IMG/VR virus record: IMGVR_UViG_3300031565_000158
Location: 1 to 37,225 of that record
DNA length: 37,225 bases
Strand: one strand, 5' to 3'
DNA from: a virus
Shown one piece after another: positions 14,292-23,173 of the stretch; positions within the stretch are counted from its first letter, which is position 1; every line of letters starts with the position of its first letter. The position numbers and the translations under genes are program-made. The notes below the pieces were generated by a model. That model was given only the letters and a program-made list of their open reading frames with translations. It was not told where the DNA came from and ran no database searches.

Positions 14292-14720
14292 CTAAAACGT
14301 AACGAAAAAGGGTACGTATTGATAATTGTGATCTAAATAGGTGTCGTCCTGCGGTTCATATACAAGCACCCGTGTTTCGGTAATTATTATAACCATACCG
14401 TGAACATCGGCGTTCCCAAATATATCCGCCTTAACTCCCATTGAATAGCCGACAGCCCACCTCCATTCGGGCTTAAACTCCCCGGAATGATAGAGGTCGT
14501 ATTGATATTTATAGATATTGGCGACAAAGGTGCGGGCATAGTTTTCACATTCAAATATTCCCGGTGTAAAAATAAAATGCCTGACGCTGCAATGCTCTTT
14601 TATCTTTAAAAGCCATTCATCTAAATCCAGTGTCCAGTTGGGATTTGTGGGCCAGATATAAACAAGATCGGACCATATCTTTTTCAACCTGTCCTTGATT
14701 TGTTCACTTGTGAATATCAT
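14292..14720 (-). CDS. Transglutaminase/papain-like fold protein, tail module
   Basis: This is a 142-residue protein in the tail region. CENYARTFVANIYKYQ at about 58-73 has the Cys-x-x-[YF]-A helix typical of papain-like or transglutaminase-like enzymes. NADVHGMVIIITE then brings a His on a strand at about residue 109, and LVYEPQDD at about 120 could supply the third residue (Glu/Asp). The Cys-His-Asp/Glu order is in line with bacterial transglutaminase-like cysteine proteases. This is a motif-based inference. It sits between the beta-helix gene and the large tail protein and might act on cell-surface or tail proteins. Confidence 0.55.
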   Translation of the reverse strand: MIFTSEQIKDRLKKIWSDLVYIWPTNPNWTLDLDEWLLKIKEHCSVRHFIFTPGIFECENYARTFVANIYKYQYDLYHSGEFKPEWRWAVGYSMGVKADIFGNADVHGMVIIITETRVLVYEPQDDTYLDHNYQYVPFFVTF

Positions 14721-15970
14721 AATGGCTGCATCCCCTTTGCCTTGATTTTCAATCCTGCCGTTCTCACCATCGCCGGTTTGGGTATAACTTTTTTCACCGG
14801 ATCGATTTTAGAACCTATTGGCAAATCTTCCCAATTATCAGGCAGGCCCACCGTCACCTTTACATTCGCCCAGGTCGGTTCCGTGGTTTCGTCAATATCG
14901 TAAAGAAGCCGGAAGGCTTCTATAAAATTCAGATTGTGGTTGCCTTCATCCTCAACGATCATCGCATCCCTGATTTTTTTAACCTCAGCACTGGTTGGGT
15001 TGATGCAGACGATTTCCTGTGTGGCCGAGTCAAAGCTCAGGAACGGGTGCGGCATCAGCAATGGTTTCCCGCCGTTGCCGAAACAGGGATGATCCGGGTT
15101 TTCCCATATGCATGTTATTTCTCCGGTGGCCTTGTCTTTTAATAAAAATATCCAGTGTACTTCACCGGACGCCGTAACATATCTCTGTGTGGCGTATGCG
15201 GTGGCAGCTGCAGAGTTTGAGTATAACGTTATGGCGGCGGTTATTCCGGTATCGGTAAATCCTACCGCCCGATCCAGCGCCCAAAACCAGTCATCGATAC
15301 CCGCTATGTCCTCGTATCCAATTACATGCCGGCCCAGCAATACGCCCGCAACTGCATCGGTGCTGGTATTGTTGATGCGGGTACGATGGGAAAACCCGTA
15401 CTCGCCGCCGGGCAAAACCGTGATCGTTTCGCCGTTGGCCTGGCTAACACTGCCGGATGCTGTAGCGATTGCATTAGTATTAACCGAGCCGAAGCCATAC
15501 TTAAGGGTAGTGATGGAACGGTCTGCCAGCACCGCACTTTTCGAATTGATGCCGTCATGATCGTGGCCGTCCGCATTGCCCTTTAAATCGAAAAGAATCA
15601 CATAGCTGTCGCCGGACCTGACGCCGTCCGAATATAAATTATTGCCCGTACATTCAACGGTCGTGGCGGTGGTATCATGGACAGTGTAGAAATTGCCCCT
15701 GGCCAGGCCGGATGTGATTAAAAGGGTTCGGCCATTGTGCTCATCAACATCAAATCCGGCTCCGGTATTGGTCAGAACTCCGGTAGTGTTGTCGGGGGGA
15801 TCGCACGTGGCCGAACCCGTATCACCCGTACCGAACAGCAGCAAAAATAAAACCTCGATGGCCTTTCTTACTGCGGAATAAGTTGTTTCATTGTCCGGGC
15901 TGTTGGCATCGGTTTCGGTCTCGAGGATCATCCTCAATGCACTTATTCCCGTAAATATTACACCACCCAT
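14717..15970 (-). CDS. Tail fibre/baseplate-like protein with GHDHDG motif
   Basis: This is a 417-residue protein. The first 50 residues are helical (AVRKAIEVLFLLLFGTGDTG), followed by beta-rich sequence with GNADGHDHDGINSKSAVLAD, the HDHDG motif often found in receptor-binding and fibre proteins of phage tails. Residues about 190-300 are strands of a jelly-roll-like kind (NNTSTDAVAGVLLGRHVIGY; TLYSNSAAATAYATQRYVTA). It follows the hub protein in the tail operon and precedes the cysteine-protein and beta-helix genes. The role in host recognition is inferred. Confidence 0.65.
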   Translation of the reverse strand: MGGVIFTGISALRMILETETDANSPDNETTYSAVRKAIEVLFLLLFGTGDTGSATCDPPDNTTGVLTNTGAGFDVDEHNGRTLLITSGLARGNFYTVHDTTATTVECTGNNLYSDGVRSGDSYVILFDLKGNADGHDHDGINSKSAVLADRSITTLKYGFGSVNTNAIATASGSVSQANGETITVLPGGEYGFSHRTRINNTSTDAVAGVLLGRHVIGYEDIAGIDDWFWALDRAVGFTDTGITAAITLYSNSAAATAYATQRYVTASGEVHWIFLLKDKATGEITCIWENPDHPCFGNGGKPLLMPHPFLSFDSATQEIVCINPTSAEVKKIRDAMIVEDEGNHNLNFIEAFRLLYDIDETTEPTWANVKVTVGLPDNWEDLPIGSKIDPVKKVIPKPAMVRTAGLKIKAKGMQPL

Positions 15971-15981
15971 GTCTTAACCCC

Positions 15982-17682
15982 TTATGGCACAATTAAATGT
16001 GCATCATCGTTCGCGGTTCCGAGCGTGTTTGCGCTGTCGGCAATAAACCCGAATTTTTTTTGCACGGCGGTACAGTCGTCATATTCAGCAAACAAGACGA
16101 TCCAGCCGGCAGACAGATCGAGTCCCGCGTTGTCTATCTGGATCACCCCGGTATATTTATCGACAGCCAATACGGTAACATTGGCAACCTTTTGCCGCAT
16201 CCCCGCATCACAAATCTGAACCTCCGGATTCGACAGGTTAGCGTATTTTGCCGCATCCTCCGGCGACACGGTAAAATTCTCCCGATCTGTAACGCCCGTA
16301 ATGGTCATGGTCGGACTGATCACCTGATACGTTCCCTTGGTAAAGCCCGTATCCAAAAGCCCCAGCTTCACAATGCCCTGGCGCCAGTCGATTACACGAC
16401 TGATAACCTCCATCATCTTTGCAGATATGCCCCGCGTTCCGTTTTCTATATCCGGCAAGTTGGGATGAGAAAATGAAATCACGTCCCCGGCCTCTGCCAG
16501 CCAGCGTGAAAACCAGCAATTGGCATTGATCTTGATGGGCGGAGCCGCAAACCGGTCAAAGATTCGGTTCTTTGAACGGATCATCAGGCTGTCAAATGCC
16601 GACAGCCCTTTACTTTTAATAACGATTGATTTCTTGCCCGGCCCCCGGTTGTTCAGCGAATCCGAGTCGATATAAAAATCGATGGTTTTATATTCATCAT
16701 CCACCGGGTCATAGTTATAATGCCATTCGACCTCGTTGACCACCGCCGCCAGGTTCATGTCCCATGTCGGCAGGCCGATAATTACATCCTCATCAATCAC
16801 GATAACCTCATCGCTTGCGATCAGGGGCGGCTTGAACGGCTTAACGCTGAACCGTCCCTGCCCGTCCACGACCGGGTATAAATTCAAGGGCTTTAAAATC
16901 TCCTGTTCGATAAAATCCTTTGCCTTGATTCTCTCGGTAATGGTAAACGACAGGTGTGCCGAAGTTCCCGGATACCAATTATCCCGAACAGCCTCGATTC
17001 CCGCGATATTAATATAATCGACACTGATGCCAAGGCCGTTCTCCGCAACATACCAATCATAGGAGCCGTTCAATCCGGTGCCCGTCGATGTCAGCAGCGC
17101 CAACAGAAGGTTCAATCCATTTCCCGAAATATTAACGCTGGATTCCTCCGATCCCCGGAAAATCTTTCTCTGCATCCATTTTTGCGGGTCCGTTACGTTA
17201 AAAACATACATCAACCCGTCTGCACTCAACTTGATGTCGGTCACCCATCCGACCATGATGTTTAAAAGATCATCCTCGTTCATCCCGGCATACCCGGTCT
17301 TGATAGTGGTCTTTCTCCGGTGAAAATAATACGGGTCCGTGGCCAGCAGAGCCGTGATCTCATCGTTTACGTCCAGCAGTTCAAACGTAATACCGCCGAT
17401 GGTTCCCTTTCCTTCTTCCGGCGTTACCTGCTGGTTAAGCCCGGCAATCGATTTTAAATAACGGTCATACAGCGACGCCCCGCCGGACTCCAACAAGAAG
17501 CCCCCGCTGCCGTCCTCGAGCAAAAAAAGATCGCCGTCCTCTTTGATCAACAAGTCGCTTACCGCACCCGATATTTTGTGATTGCTGTATCCCCCGGACT
17601 CGCCGTCGAATATCACGAGATACAGCGGCGTCTTAAAATCCAGATCGTGCTTTGCATCAAAATTAGGATTGGTTAACAGCAT
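15982..17682 (-). CDS. Tail hub / tail-associated protein
   Basis: This is a 566-residue protein in the position of the baseplate hub behind the tape measure and the distal tail gene. The N-terminal half contains a repeated turn (LLIKEDGDLFLLEDGSGG), strands, and FELLDVNDEITALL, a pattern met in siphovirus tail-associated proteins. The central part (FIEQEILKPLNLYPVVDGQG) fits the hub domain that binds the distal tail ring. The remainder is beta-rich (ISFSHPNLPDIENGTRGISA). I find no catalytic motif. Its identity rests on position and on overall pattern. Confidence 0.7.
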   Translation of the reverse strand: MLLTNPNFDAKHDLDFKTPLYLVIFDGESGGYSNHKISGAVSDLLIKEDGDLFLLEDGSGGFLLESGGASLYDRYLKSIAGLNQQVTPEEGKGTIGGITFELLDVNDEITALLATDPYYFHRRKTTIKTGYAGMNEDDLLNIMVGWVTDIKLSADGLMYVFNVTDPQKWMQRKIFRGSEESSVNISGNGLNLLLALLTSTGTGLNGSYDWYVAENGLGISVDYINIAGIEAVRDNWYPGTSAHLSFTITERIKAKDFIEQEILKPLNLYPVVDGQGRFSVKPFKPPLIASDEVIVIDEDVIIGLPTWDMNLAAVVNEVEWHYNYDPVDDEYKTIDFYIDSDSLNNRGPGKKSIVIKSKGLSAFDSLMIRSKNRIFDRFAAPPIKINANCWFSRWLAEAGDVISFSHPNLPDIENGTRGISAKMMEVISRVIDWRQGIVKLGLLDTGFTKGTYQVISPTMTITGVTDRENFTVSPEDAAKYANLSNPEVQICDAGMRQKVANVTVLAVDKYTGVIQIDNAGLDLSAGWIVLFAEYDDCTAVQKKFGFIADSANTLGTANDDAHLIVP

Positions 17683-18261
17683 TTATAAAACCTCGATAAA
17701 TTTAAAGGTGTGATGATAGCCGTCCCCTTCCCTTGCGGGCAAAAACCGCTTGTCCAGGCTCTTAACTTGCGGCCAGTACTCCAAATGCCGGAACGTGTCG
17801 TTCGAACTGTAGGAATATTTTAGATTGTCCTTTGCGGTAATGCTGACCCCGGCGGATATGGATGCGATTTCGACAATTTCAAATTCGTCGTCGTTATCTT
17901 CCGCCCGGATAAAGCACACCTCATCCACAGACAACCCGGCCGTTGCGGTCAAGGGAATCACCTTCTCGCCGGCGGCCGCTGAATCATCCAGAGTTGTGTT
18001 CACGGTTTTTAACGAATCCAGAGTGAACGACCAAACCCTGCCCTGCCTCGCCCATGACCACCATGCAACCAGATCGTAATAACCCGATTCGGAAAAATAC
18101 GCATCGAACGACATTTCCTGTATGCCGTGAAAGTTGATGGTTTCGATCTTGCCGGATATGGATCGGTTAGAACTCTTGGCCTGTTCAAAAGCGGGTTCCA
18201 GGCCTTCGGGTCCGATCAGGAGATCGATGTTTTTACTGTCGTATGTGATTCGTATGGTCAT
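17683..18261 (-). CDS. Distal tail (Dit-like) protein
   Basis: This is a 192-residue protein encoded immediately after the tape measure gene. It has an N-terminal strand set (MTIRITYDSKNIDLLIGPEG) and a domain with a YYDLVAWWSWARQGRVWSFT stretch, a length and pattern common to Dit-like ring proteins of siphoviruses, and it ends with strands HHTFKFIEVL. It would form the ring between tail tube and hub. The start overlaps the stop of the tape measure by four bases. Assigned mainly by synteny. Confidence 0.65.
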   Translation of the reverse strand: MTIRITYDSKNIDLLIGPEGLEPAFEQAKSSNRSISGKIETINFHGIQEMSFDAYFSESGYYDLVAWWSWARQGRVWSFTLDSLKTVNTTLDDSAAAGEKVIPLTATAGLSVDEVCFIRAEDNDDEFEIVEIASISAGVSITAKDNLKYSYSSNDTFRHLEYWPQVKSLDKRFLPAREGDGYHHTFKFIEVL

Positions 18262-20048
18262 GAGGTTTCTCTTGCGTAATTGGATTGATTAATAAAAACG
18301 TCCCGCTCATCGGCGTTGTTGATTTTTTCAATCAGCTCATCGATGTACTGCTCATCGCCGATAAAGTCCCCATAGATGTTTATATTCAGGGTGCCCCGCT
18401 GTTCCTGCTGGTCCGTGAACGCTTCCGACGTTACCGCCGGAACGTCCGCAGGGGTTGTTACTATCGGCGAGGTATATGTTCCCTCTCCGACACTTCCGCC
18501 GCCACTGGCGGCCATTTGCCCGATTGCCGTTGCAGCAATCGCAGCGGCATGCCAATATCCGAGAGCTACCATCTTAGCCGCCACGCCGATATTGACGGGA
18601 TACGGAACTTCCGCGAGGGCCTTTGCGCCGGCGGCATAACCCGAAATAATGGCCATTGCCATATCAAAGGCCTTGGTGGCCATAAATATTGCATCGTTGC
18701 TGGCGCCGGCAATGCTCAAGAGCGCGGTCCCCAAACCCAGGGCGATCTGTTGTTTATACGTGGCCTCCTGTCTGGCAATGTCGGTCATCTGCTTTTGAAC
18801 GGCCTGTTCCAGCTTGATCTGTTTGTTCGATGTTTCAATATACTGGCGCAGCTCCTCCTCTTTCAAAGCAAAGCCCTGATACATGGCATCGGTCTTCATC
18901 TGCAATAAGGCGCTTTCGTGCTCGGCTTCCATCTCGATCCGCTGGGCCATTGCCTCGGCAATAACCTCGTTTTCCATGTCCACCATGTCCTGGATCATCT
19001 GTTGCCGCTTTTCCAGTTGTTCTTTGGTCATGCCGTGCCACGGCAAACCCTCGCCCTCACCACCGCCGCCGCCAAAGCCGATGTTAGGTGCGGTAATGGG
19101 TGCAACATCCGACAGGTTTAACAATTCATCCACAAAACGGTTTGCCTGGTCCGCCGCCTCTCTGAAATGATCCGCAGCACCGGCGGCCCCTTCCTGTAGC
19201 CACGTAAACATCTTTGATTGCGGCCCCGGAATCTTTGCCAGCATCCCCCACAATGCTTCCCATGCACCGAAAAACCGACCCATATAATCATTGATTGCCT
19301 GGCCGGCCAGGGCGAACACCATAACCAACGATTTCGCAGCCCAAACCAAACCCTGACCGATTGCCACCTTTAAATTACTACTTAAAGCCTCTGCGCTCTG
19401 AAATATTTCAGCGGTTGTTCGGGTCTGATTGCCAAGGCGCTGCATCATTTCATCACCTGCCGCCAGGGTAGCATTCAGGAACGCCTGTTTTTTTTCAACG
19501 TCCGTAAGCTCCTTTGCGGTCTTGCCAAGCTCCGCGGCGTACCGTTCATTGGCCTCGCCCGTCTTCACGATAATGCCCAGGTTATCCAGAATCATCCGGG
19601 ACTGACGACCGACGGCCATAGAAATATTATCGAACGCCGTTGTCACTTCCTGGCCGGTCATTTTAGCGGTAGCCCTGGCAATTTCCATGAGCTTTGACAC
19701 CTTTTCCGGAGCAATGCCCATCATCATAGCGGTACCGGCTTTTTGCACCAGGGTCATAGTGTCAACGGTTTGCCCGGACGCCCGCTTTAAATCCGATATG
19801 ATCTGATCCGCCGATGCCCCGTAACTTGCGGCCATGTTCCTGAAAGCGGTCATTTCCTGCTCGGCTTTAGCCCCCAGCTTTGCCAGGTCCCAGGCTTTCA
19901 TCGCTCCATAGATCGCACCGGCAACCTGAATCCATGAATTCCGTATCATCTGGGTGGTTTTCTGATTGATACGGTCCACATCCCGCATGGCACGTTCATA
20001 CTTGGAAGTTTCACCGACTACTTCTATTTTGGTTTGCGCGGTAGTCAT
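18258..20048 (-). CDS. Tape measure protein
   Basis: This is a 596-residue helical protein. The N-terminal part (AQTKIEVVGETSKYERAMRD) is followed by coiled-coil-like and Gly/Ala-rich stretches. Residues about 65-220 carry the typical tape-measure core (LKRASGQTVDTMTLVQKAGT and IARATAKMTGQEVTTAFDNI). Hydrophobic segments lie at about 235-255 and 440-510 (ALGLGTALLSIAGASN-like). Then comes a helical tail with charged heptads. Tail length is set by this protein. The neighbours, the two-frame chaperone upstream and distal proteins downstream, fit siphovirus order. No endopeptidase domain is seen. Confidence 0.88.
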   Translation of the reverse strand: MTTAQTKIEVVGETSKYERAMRDVDRINQKTTQMIRNSWIQVAGAIYGAMKAWDLAKLGAKAEQEMTAFRNMAASYGASADQIISDLKRASGQTVDTMTLVQKAGTAMMMGIAPEKVSKLMEIARATAKMTGQEVTTAFDNISMAVGRQSRMILDNLGIIVKTGEANERYAAELGKTAKELTDVEKKQAFLNATLAAGDEMMQRLGNQTRTTAEIFQSAEALSSNLKVAIGQGLVWAAKSLVMVFALAGQAINDYMGRFFGAWEALWGMLAKIPGPQSKMFTWLQEGAAGAADHFREAADQANRFVDELLNLSDVAPITAPNIGFGGGGGEGEGLPWHGMTKEQLEKRQQMIQDMVDMENEVIAEAMAQRIEMEAEHESALLQMKTDAMYQGFALKEEELRQYIETSNKQIKLEQAVQKQMTDIARQEATYKQQIALGLGTALLSIAGASNDAIFMATKAFDMAMAIISGYAAGAKALAEVPYPVNIGVAAKMVALGYWHAAAIAATAIGQMAASGGGSVGEGTYTSPIVTTPADVPAVTSEAFTDQQEQRGTLNINIYGDFIGDEQYIDELIEKINNADERDVFINQSNYARETS

Positions 20049-20377
20049 TATCTCCTTCCCTTAAAGCGGGGCGACAATCCGGGCATTTTGCCCAAAATTT
20101 CCTGTTGTTTGCGTTTCTTTTCAGCCTCTTTGGCCTGCGCCCGCATCTTGACTCGCTCGGGCGAAAACTCGATGTAATAAACTTCGATGATGCGAAAATA
20201 ATGAAGAATCTTTTTATCCAGGCGAGACAACCTGCACCATTGTGCGGGAGACAATCGGCTAGCCTTCATGACCGCGATGTCCTGATATAGTGGAGTAGTG
20301 CTTTCAGCCTTTCGTTCTTCCTGGCGCTGATCGAGCTTTGTCAGCACATCGTCGGTAAGACCGATCAGGTCCCGGAT
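20048..20377 (-). CDS. Tail assembly chaperone, second frame (gpT-like), made by -1 frameshift
   Basis: This 109-codon frame has no good start of its own; only a GTG at 20347 without clear Shine-Dalgarno support is found. After a -1 slip on the heptamer at 20377-20383 the upstream frame continues into it as IRDLIGLTDDVLTKLDQRQE without interruption, so the likely product is a 285-residue fusion of both. The sequence is helical and strongly basic at the C-terminus (AQAKEAEKKRKQQEILGKMP). Lambda gpG/gpGT, which guides the tape measure and tail tube during assembly, is the established analogue. The frame is immediately before the tape measure gene. Confidence 0.8.
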   Translation of the reverse strand: MRDLIGLTDDVLTKLDQRQEERKAESTTPLYQDIAVMKASRLSPAQWCRLSRLDKKILHYFRIIEVYYIEFSPERVKMRAQAKEAEKKRKQQEILGKMPGLSPRFKGRR

Positions 20378-20904
20378 AAAAAATCCTCTCTATCCTCCGC
20401 GAACTGAGTCAGAGCGTTAACGTCTTTAAAAATACGATCGATGTGAAACCCGGTGATCCCGCTGGACTGAAGAACGGCCCGTTTTTCCTCGTAACTTCCG
20501 GCCTGGGTGCCGTCCTTTTTCTTGAGGGTCATGTCCAGGGCGAATATGGCCACTTTCCAGGCGAATTCCTGTTGGTGCTTTTCAAGGGCATCGATGTATT
20601 TTTCATCGGTATTATCGAACACCAAAGCAATTTTGTCATGGGGCAAACCCAATGCCCGACCCTCTTTAGACCCCTTTTTGATCAGCTCTTTGGTTATCGG
20701 GGGCCTGGGCGCCTTTCCCTCGAGGACTCTCTGATATTCCGCAACCCCGGTGCTTTTAATGGGGATCTTTACTTTTTCCGAAACCCCGCTTTTTGTAACT
20801 TTGAGGATCGAATAGCCGTGGCTGTCAAACAGCCGATCCCCCTCGATCAGTTCGGAAATAACCCTGATTTCCTCAACATCTTTTTCTTCCGGATGCTCAC
20901 CCAT
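20365..20904 (-). CDS. Tail assembly chaperone, first frame (gpG-like)
   Basis: This 179-residue protein lies between the tail tube and tape measure genes. The N-terminal part is beta-rich and acidic (VEEIRVISELIEGDRLFDSH), and the C-terminal part is helical (YIDALEKHQQEFAWKVAIFA). A typical gpG-like chaperone domain is expected here by synteny. Near its end, codons GAT-TTT-TTA carry a perfect slippery heptamer, so most ribosomes would make the 179-residue form and a few the fusion with the next frame. The protein is likely to hold the tape measure during tail assembly. Confidence 0.82.
   Translation of the reverse strand: MGEHPEEKDVEEIRVISELIEGDRLFDSHGYSILKVTKSGVSEKVKIPIKSTGVAEYQRVLEGKAPRPPITKELIKKGSKEGRALGLPHDKIALVFDNTDEKYIDALEKHQQEFAWKVAIFALDMTLKKKDGTQAGSYEEKRAVLQSSGITGFHIDRIFKDVNALTQFAEDREDFLSGT
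20377..20383 (-). promoter_or_regulatory. Slippery heptamer T_TTT_TTA for -1 frameshift
   Basis: In the reading frame of the first chaperone gene the codons GAT-TTT-TTA place the heptamer T_TTT_TTA in exact register (20383 to 20377). It lies 12 bases before that gene's stop codon. A -1 slip leads directly into the second frame. The sequence follows the X_XXY_YYZ rule. Confidence 0.85.
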
Positions 20905-20957
20905 TTATCCCCCCTTGATCGTTGAATGTAGCTCAAATAAGACCTGTTTGGTTCGAC

Positions 20958-21548
20958 TTATATCTCAACATCGGTCCCGGTCGTAAACGCCTCAATGTCT
21001 AGGATGGTGCCATAGCATAGACCGGCCAGGGTCAATGTAATGGCATCCTCCGCCTCCGCAAGCGGGACTTGGTCCGCCGGGAAATACACTTCCGCATATT
21101 TCAAACCGAGATCCGCGGCGCCGGTTTCGATCAGATATTCAATGTCGCAAGTACCTTTATTGGCATCCGCGAATACCGGATTGAAGTTGGTTCCATCCCG
21201 CTTGGTTTTGCCCTGGGTAGAAACCAGGGTTTGCGAATTGACCTGGGTAGCAAGCGCGTCGTTCATGGCCCGAATCCAGTTTCGAATGTTGACGGTTTGC
21301 GCACTGTCTGTAATTCGAATCGTAAACGATACCGCCTGGGGCTCCATCAACTTATCGTCCGGCCCCTTTCGATAATGTGCGTGCGCATCCATCCGGCCCC
21401 GGTTTAAAACCAGGATTTCTTCCTGCCTGGATATACCCAGCGGCCCGTTAAAATCACCGGGTTCAAGATCGACCTCCAGGTACAACGGCGTAGTAGCCGT
21501 TCCATCATACAGTCTAATTTTCGCATCATATAAAGTTTTTAAAGTCAT
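20958..21548 (-). CDS. Major tail tube protein, short paralogue
   Basis: This is a 196-residue tail tube candidate. It shares a segment with the next gene: QEEILVLNRGRMDAHAHYRKGPDD aligns with the same region of the 349-residue protein (QEEILVLNR, then HYRKGPDDK), and the ends match as well (YFPADQVPLAEAEDAITLTL against the FPPAEQNIAEAEDGISVSCT region). The fold is beta-rich throughout. The position before the tail chaperone frames is that of gpV-like tube proteins. The two genes are tandem paralogues. Confidence 0.78.
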   Translation of the reverse strand: MTLKTLYDAKIRLYDGTATTPLYLEVDLEPGDFNGPLGISRQEEILVLNRGRMDAHAHYRKGPDDKLMEPQAVSFTIRITDSAQTVNIRNWIRAMNDALATQVNSQTLVSTQGKTKRDGTNFNPVFADANKGTCDIEYLIETGAADLGLKYAEVYFPADQVPLAEAEDAITLTLAGLCYGTILDIEAFTTGTDVEI

Positions 21549-21560
21549 AACCCCATCCTC

Positions 21561-22610
21561 CTAATATCGGTTTCCAAAACCGTGAATGTCCTCGATAACA
21601 CCAAAAATACCGCCGGTGCATGACACGCTGATACCGTCCTCGGCCTCTGCTATGTTCTGTTCCGCCGGCGGAAAATAAACCTCATAATATGCCAGCCCGA
21701 TAGAAATTCCTCCAGATCGATCGGTATCAAACAAGATTTGCACGTTAACGGTCTTTTTGCTGGTATCGACAAACGCCGGGTTAAGGTTAACACCGTCGTT
21801 TTTGGTGTCGCCTTTTGAACTCACACCCACCGCCGTCCACCGGGCAGAATCGGGATCACCACAGACCAGCACGATTTTAAGATCATCTTTGTTGTGGGTA
21901 TCATCGATCATGCAGGAAAAGCCCAGGGCCAGGGCCTCGTAAATTTTATCGTCCGGTCCTTTCCGGTAATGGGCCAGTGAATCCATTTTCATTCGATTAA
22001 GCACCAGGATTTCTTCCTGCCACGGCCTGCCAAACGGCCCGCTAAAATCCATGGCCGCGAACGGCACTTCAAAAAACTGGCCGTCACACGGGCACAACAC
22101 GTCGGCATCCGGATCGGTGGTGGGCGACGTGGTGGTCATGAGTTTGACATAATACTTGTCCGCATCCAGGGCGGCGTTCACCGTGTTTGCCCCGACCGCC
22201 CAATCCGCCGGAATCTTAAACGTGATTTTGCCGTCCTTTGCGAAACAGTCACCGCCCGAAGCGGTACCGTCCAAAACACCGGTCAATACTTCCGTAAAAT
22301 CCGTGCCGTCAAAATAATATGCCTTTAACATCCCGGACCCGGCGGCATAGTTAGCCCCCTCGCCCTTCAAGTATTCGATCATGGCAAACAGAACGTCCGA
22401 TCCGATAAAGACCGCACCGGCATTATCGACAATAAAAGCCGAGGCCGCATTGGCATCGTCGGTGTCAACGTCTGTCGTAATGTTCGTCCAGGCAGCCGCA
22501 CCGTCCCACTTGACGATATCAGGGGTGGCATCGTCCCTGGGTGCCGCACCGTGCAGAATGGCGCTTGAATCATATATTCGTAACACCCCTTCTTTTCCGG
22601 TTGGTATCAT
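21561..22610 (-). CDS. Major tail tube protein paralogue with a large inserted domain
   Basis: This 349-residue protein is a paralogue of the next gene downstream. Its N-terminal strand (GVLRIYDSS, residues 8-16) corresponds to KIRLYDG of the short form, and from about residue 179 on (FFEVPFAAMDFSGPFG) both proteins are homologous to the end. Between these points is an insert of about 160 residues, containing a strand set and the pattern YYFDGTDFTEVLTGV...FKIPADW...YYVKLMTTTSPTTDP. Such insertions form decorating domains on the tube surface. Which of the two genes makes the main tube protein cannot be seen. Confidence 0.75.
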   Translation of the reverse strand: MIPTGKEGVLRIYDSSAILHGAAPRDDATPDIVKWDGAAAWTNITTDVDTDDANAASAFIVDNAGAVFIGSDVLFAMIEYLKGEGANYAAGSGMLKAYYFDGTDFTEVLTGVLDGTASGGDCFAKDGKITFKIPADWAVGANTVNAALDADKYYVKLMTTTSPTTDPDADVLCPCDGQFFEVPFAAMDFSGPFGRPWQEEILVLNRMKMDSLAHYRKGPDDKIYEALALGFSCMIDDTHNKDDLKIVLVCGDPDSARWTAVGVSSKGDTKNDGVNLNPAFVDTSKKTVNVQILFDTDRSGGISIGLAYYEVYFPPAEQNIAEAEDGISVSCTGGIFGVIEDIHGFGNRY

Positions 22611-23173
22611 AACCCTATCCTCGGATTTTCCTTGCTCAAGAATTTCTGAAAGAATCGCTTTTCGATATACCCCGCAAGCCCTGCCTTTACCTTCCGCCAG
22701 AATGGCCCGATCATAGGCCGGGCCGGGATCTCCAGATATCGGGTGCTCTTCTTGATCGGACTGCCCATTGCAGCGGCCTTTCTCCGCATGGCGGGAGTAA
22801 TCCGGATTCTCTTCCCGTATTCATGCATTTTGGCCACCTGCAGGGCTGTAAGCTGCTGCCGAAAATACCGTGCGCCCCCGCCAAGAAAACCGAACCACAA
22901 TCGAAACCGGGTTTTTTTAATCCTGGACACCTTGAATCTGACCATCTTACCCAGGCTGTACAACGGCGACCGCGGTTTTTTCCTCTTTCCTTCTGTCAGG
23001 GGATGCAGTTCTTTGGGACCTCCGATGCGCCCCTGTTCGATGTCCGCCCTTAATTCCTTGCGGTAATGACCGCCGGCCATGGAAAACGCTTCACGTAGCG
23101 CCCAATCCGCCCGCTGGGGGGATGTTTTGACAAACCGCTTGATTTGCCGGTCGTCGATCTTGACCGAAAACAT
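22607..23173 (-). CDS. Head-tail joining / tail terminator-like protein (gpZ or HK97 gp10-like)
   Basis: This 188-residue protein starts MFSVKIDDRQIKRFVKTSPQ. The middle is basic (LREAFSMAGGHYRKELRADI and RKKPRSPLYSLGKMVRFKVS). The pattern of a strand followed by a helix with SPQRADWAL and a later basic hairpin is that of HK97 gp10/lambda gpZ-like minor tail proteins. Its end overlaps the tail tube gene by four bases. Assigned by synteny and partial pattern. Confidence 0.6.
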   Translation of the reverse strand: MFSVKIDDRQIKRFVKTSPQRADWALREAFSMAGGHYRKELRADIEQGRIGGPKELHPLTEGKRKKPRSPLYSLGKMVRFKVSRIKKTRFRLWFGFLGGGARYFRQQLTALQVAKMHEYGKRIRITPAMRRKAAAMGSPIKKSTRYLEIPARPMIGPFWRKVKAGLAGYIEKRFFQKFLSKENPRIGL

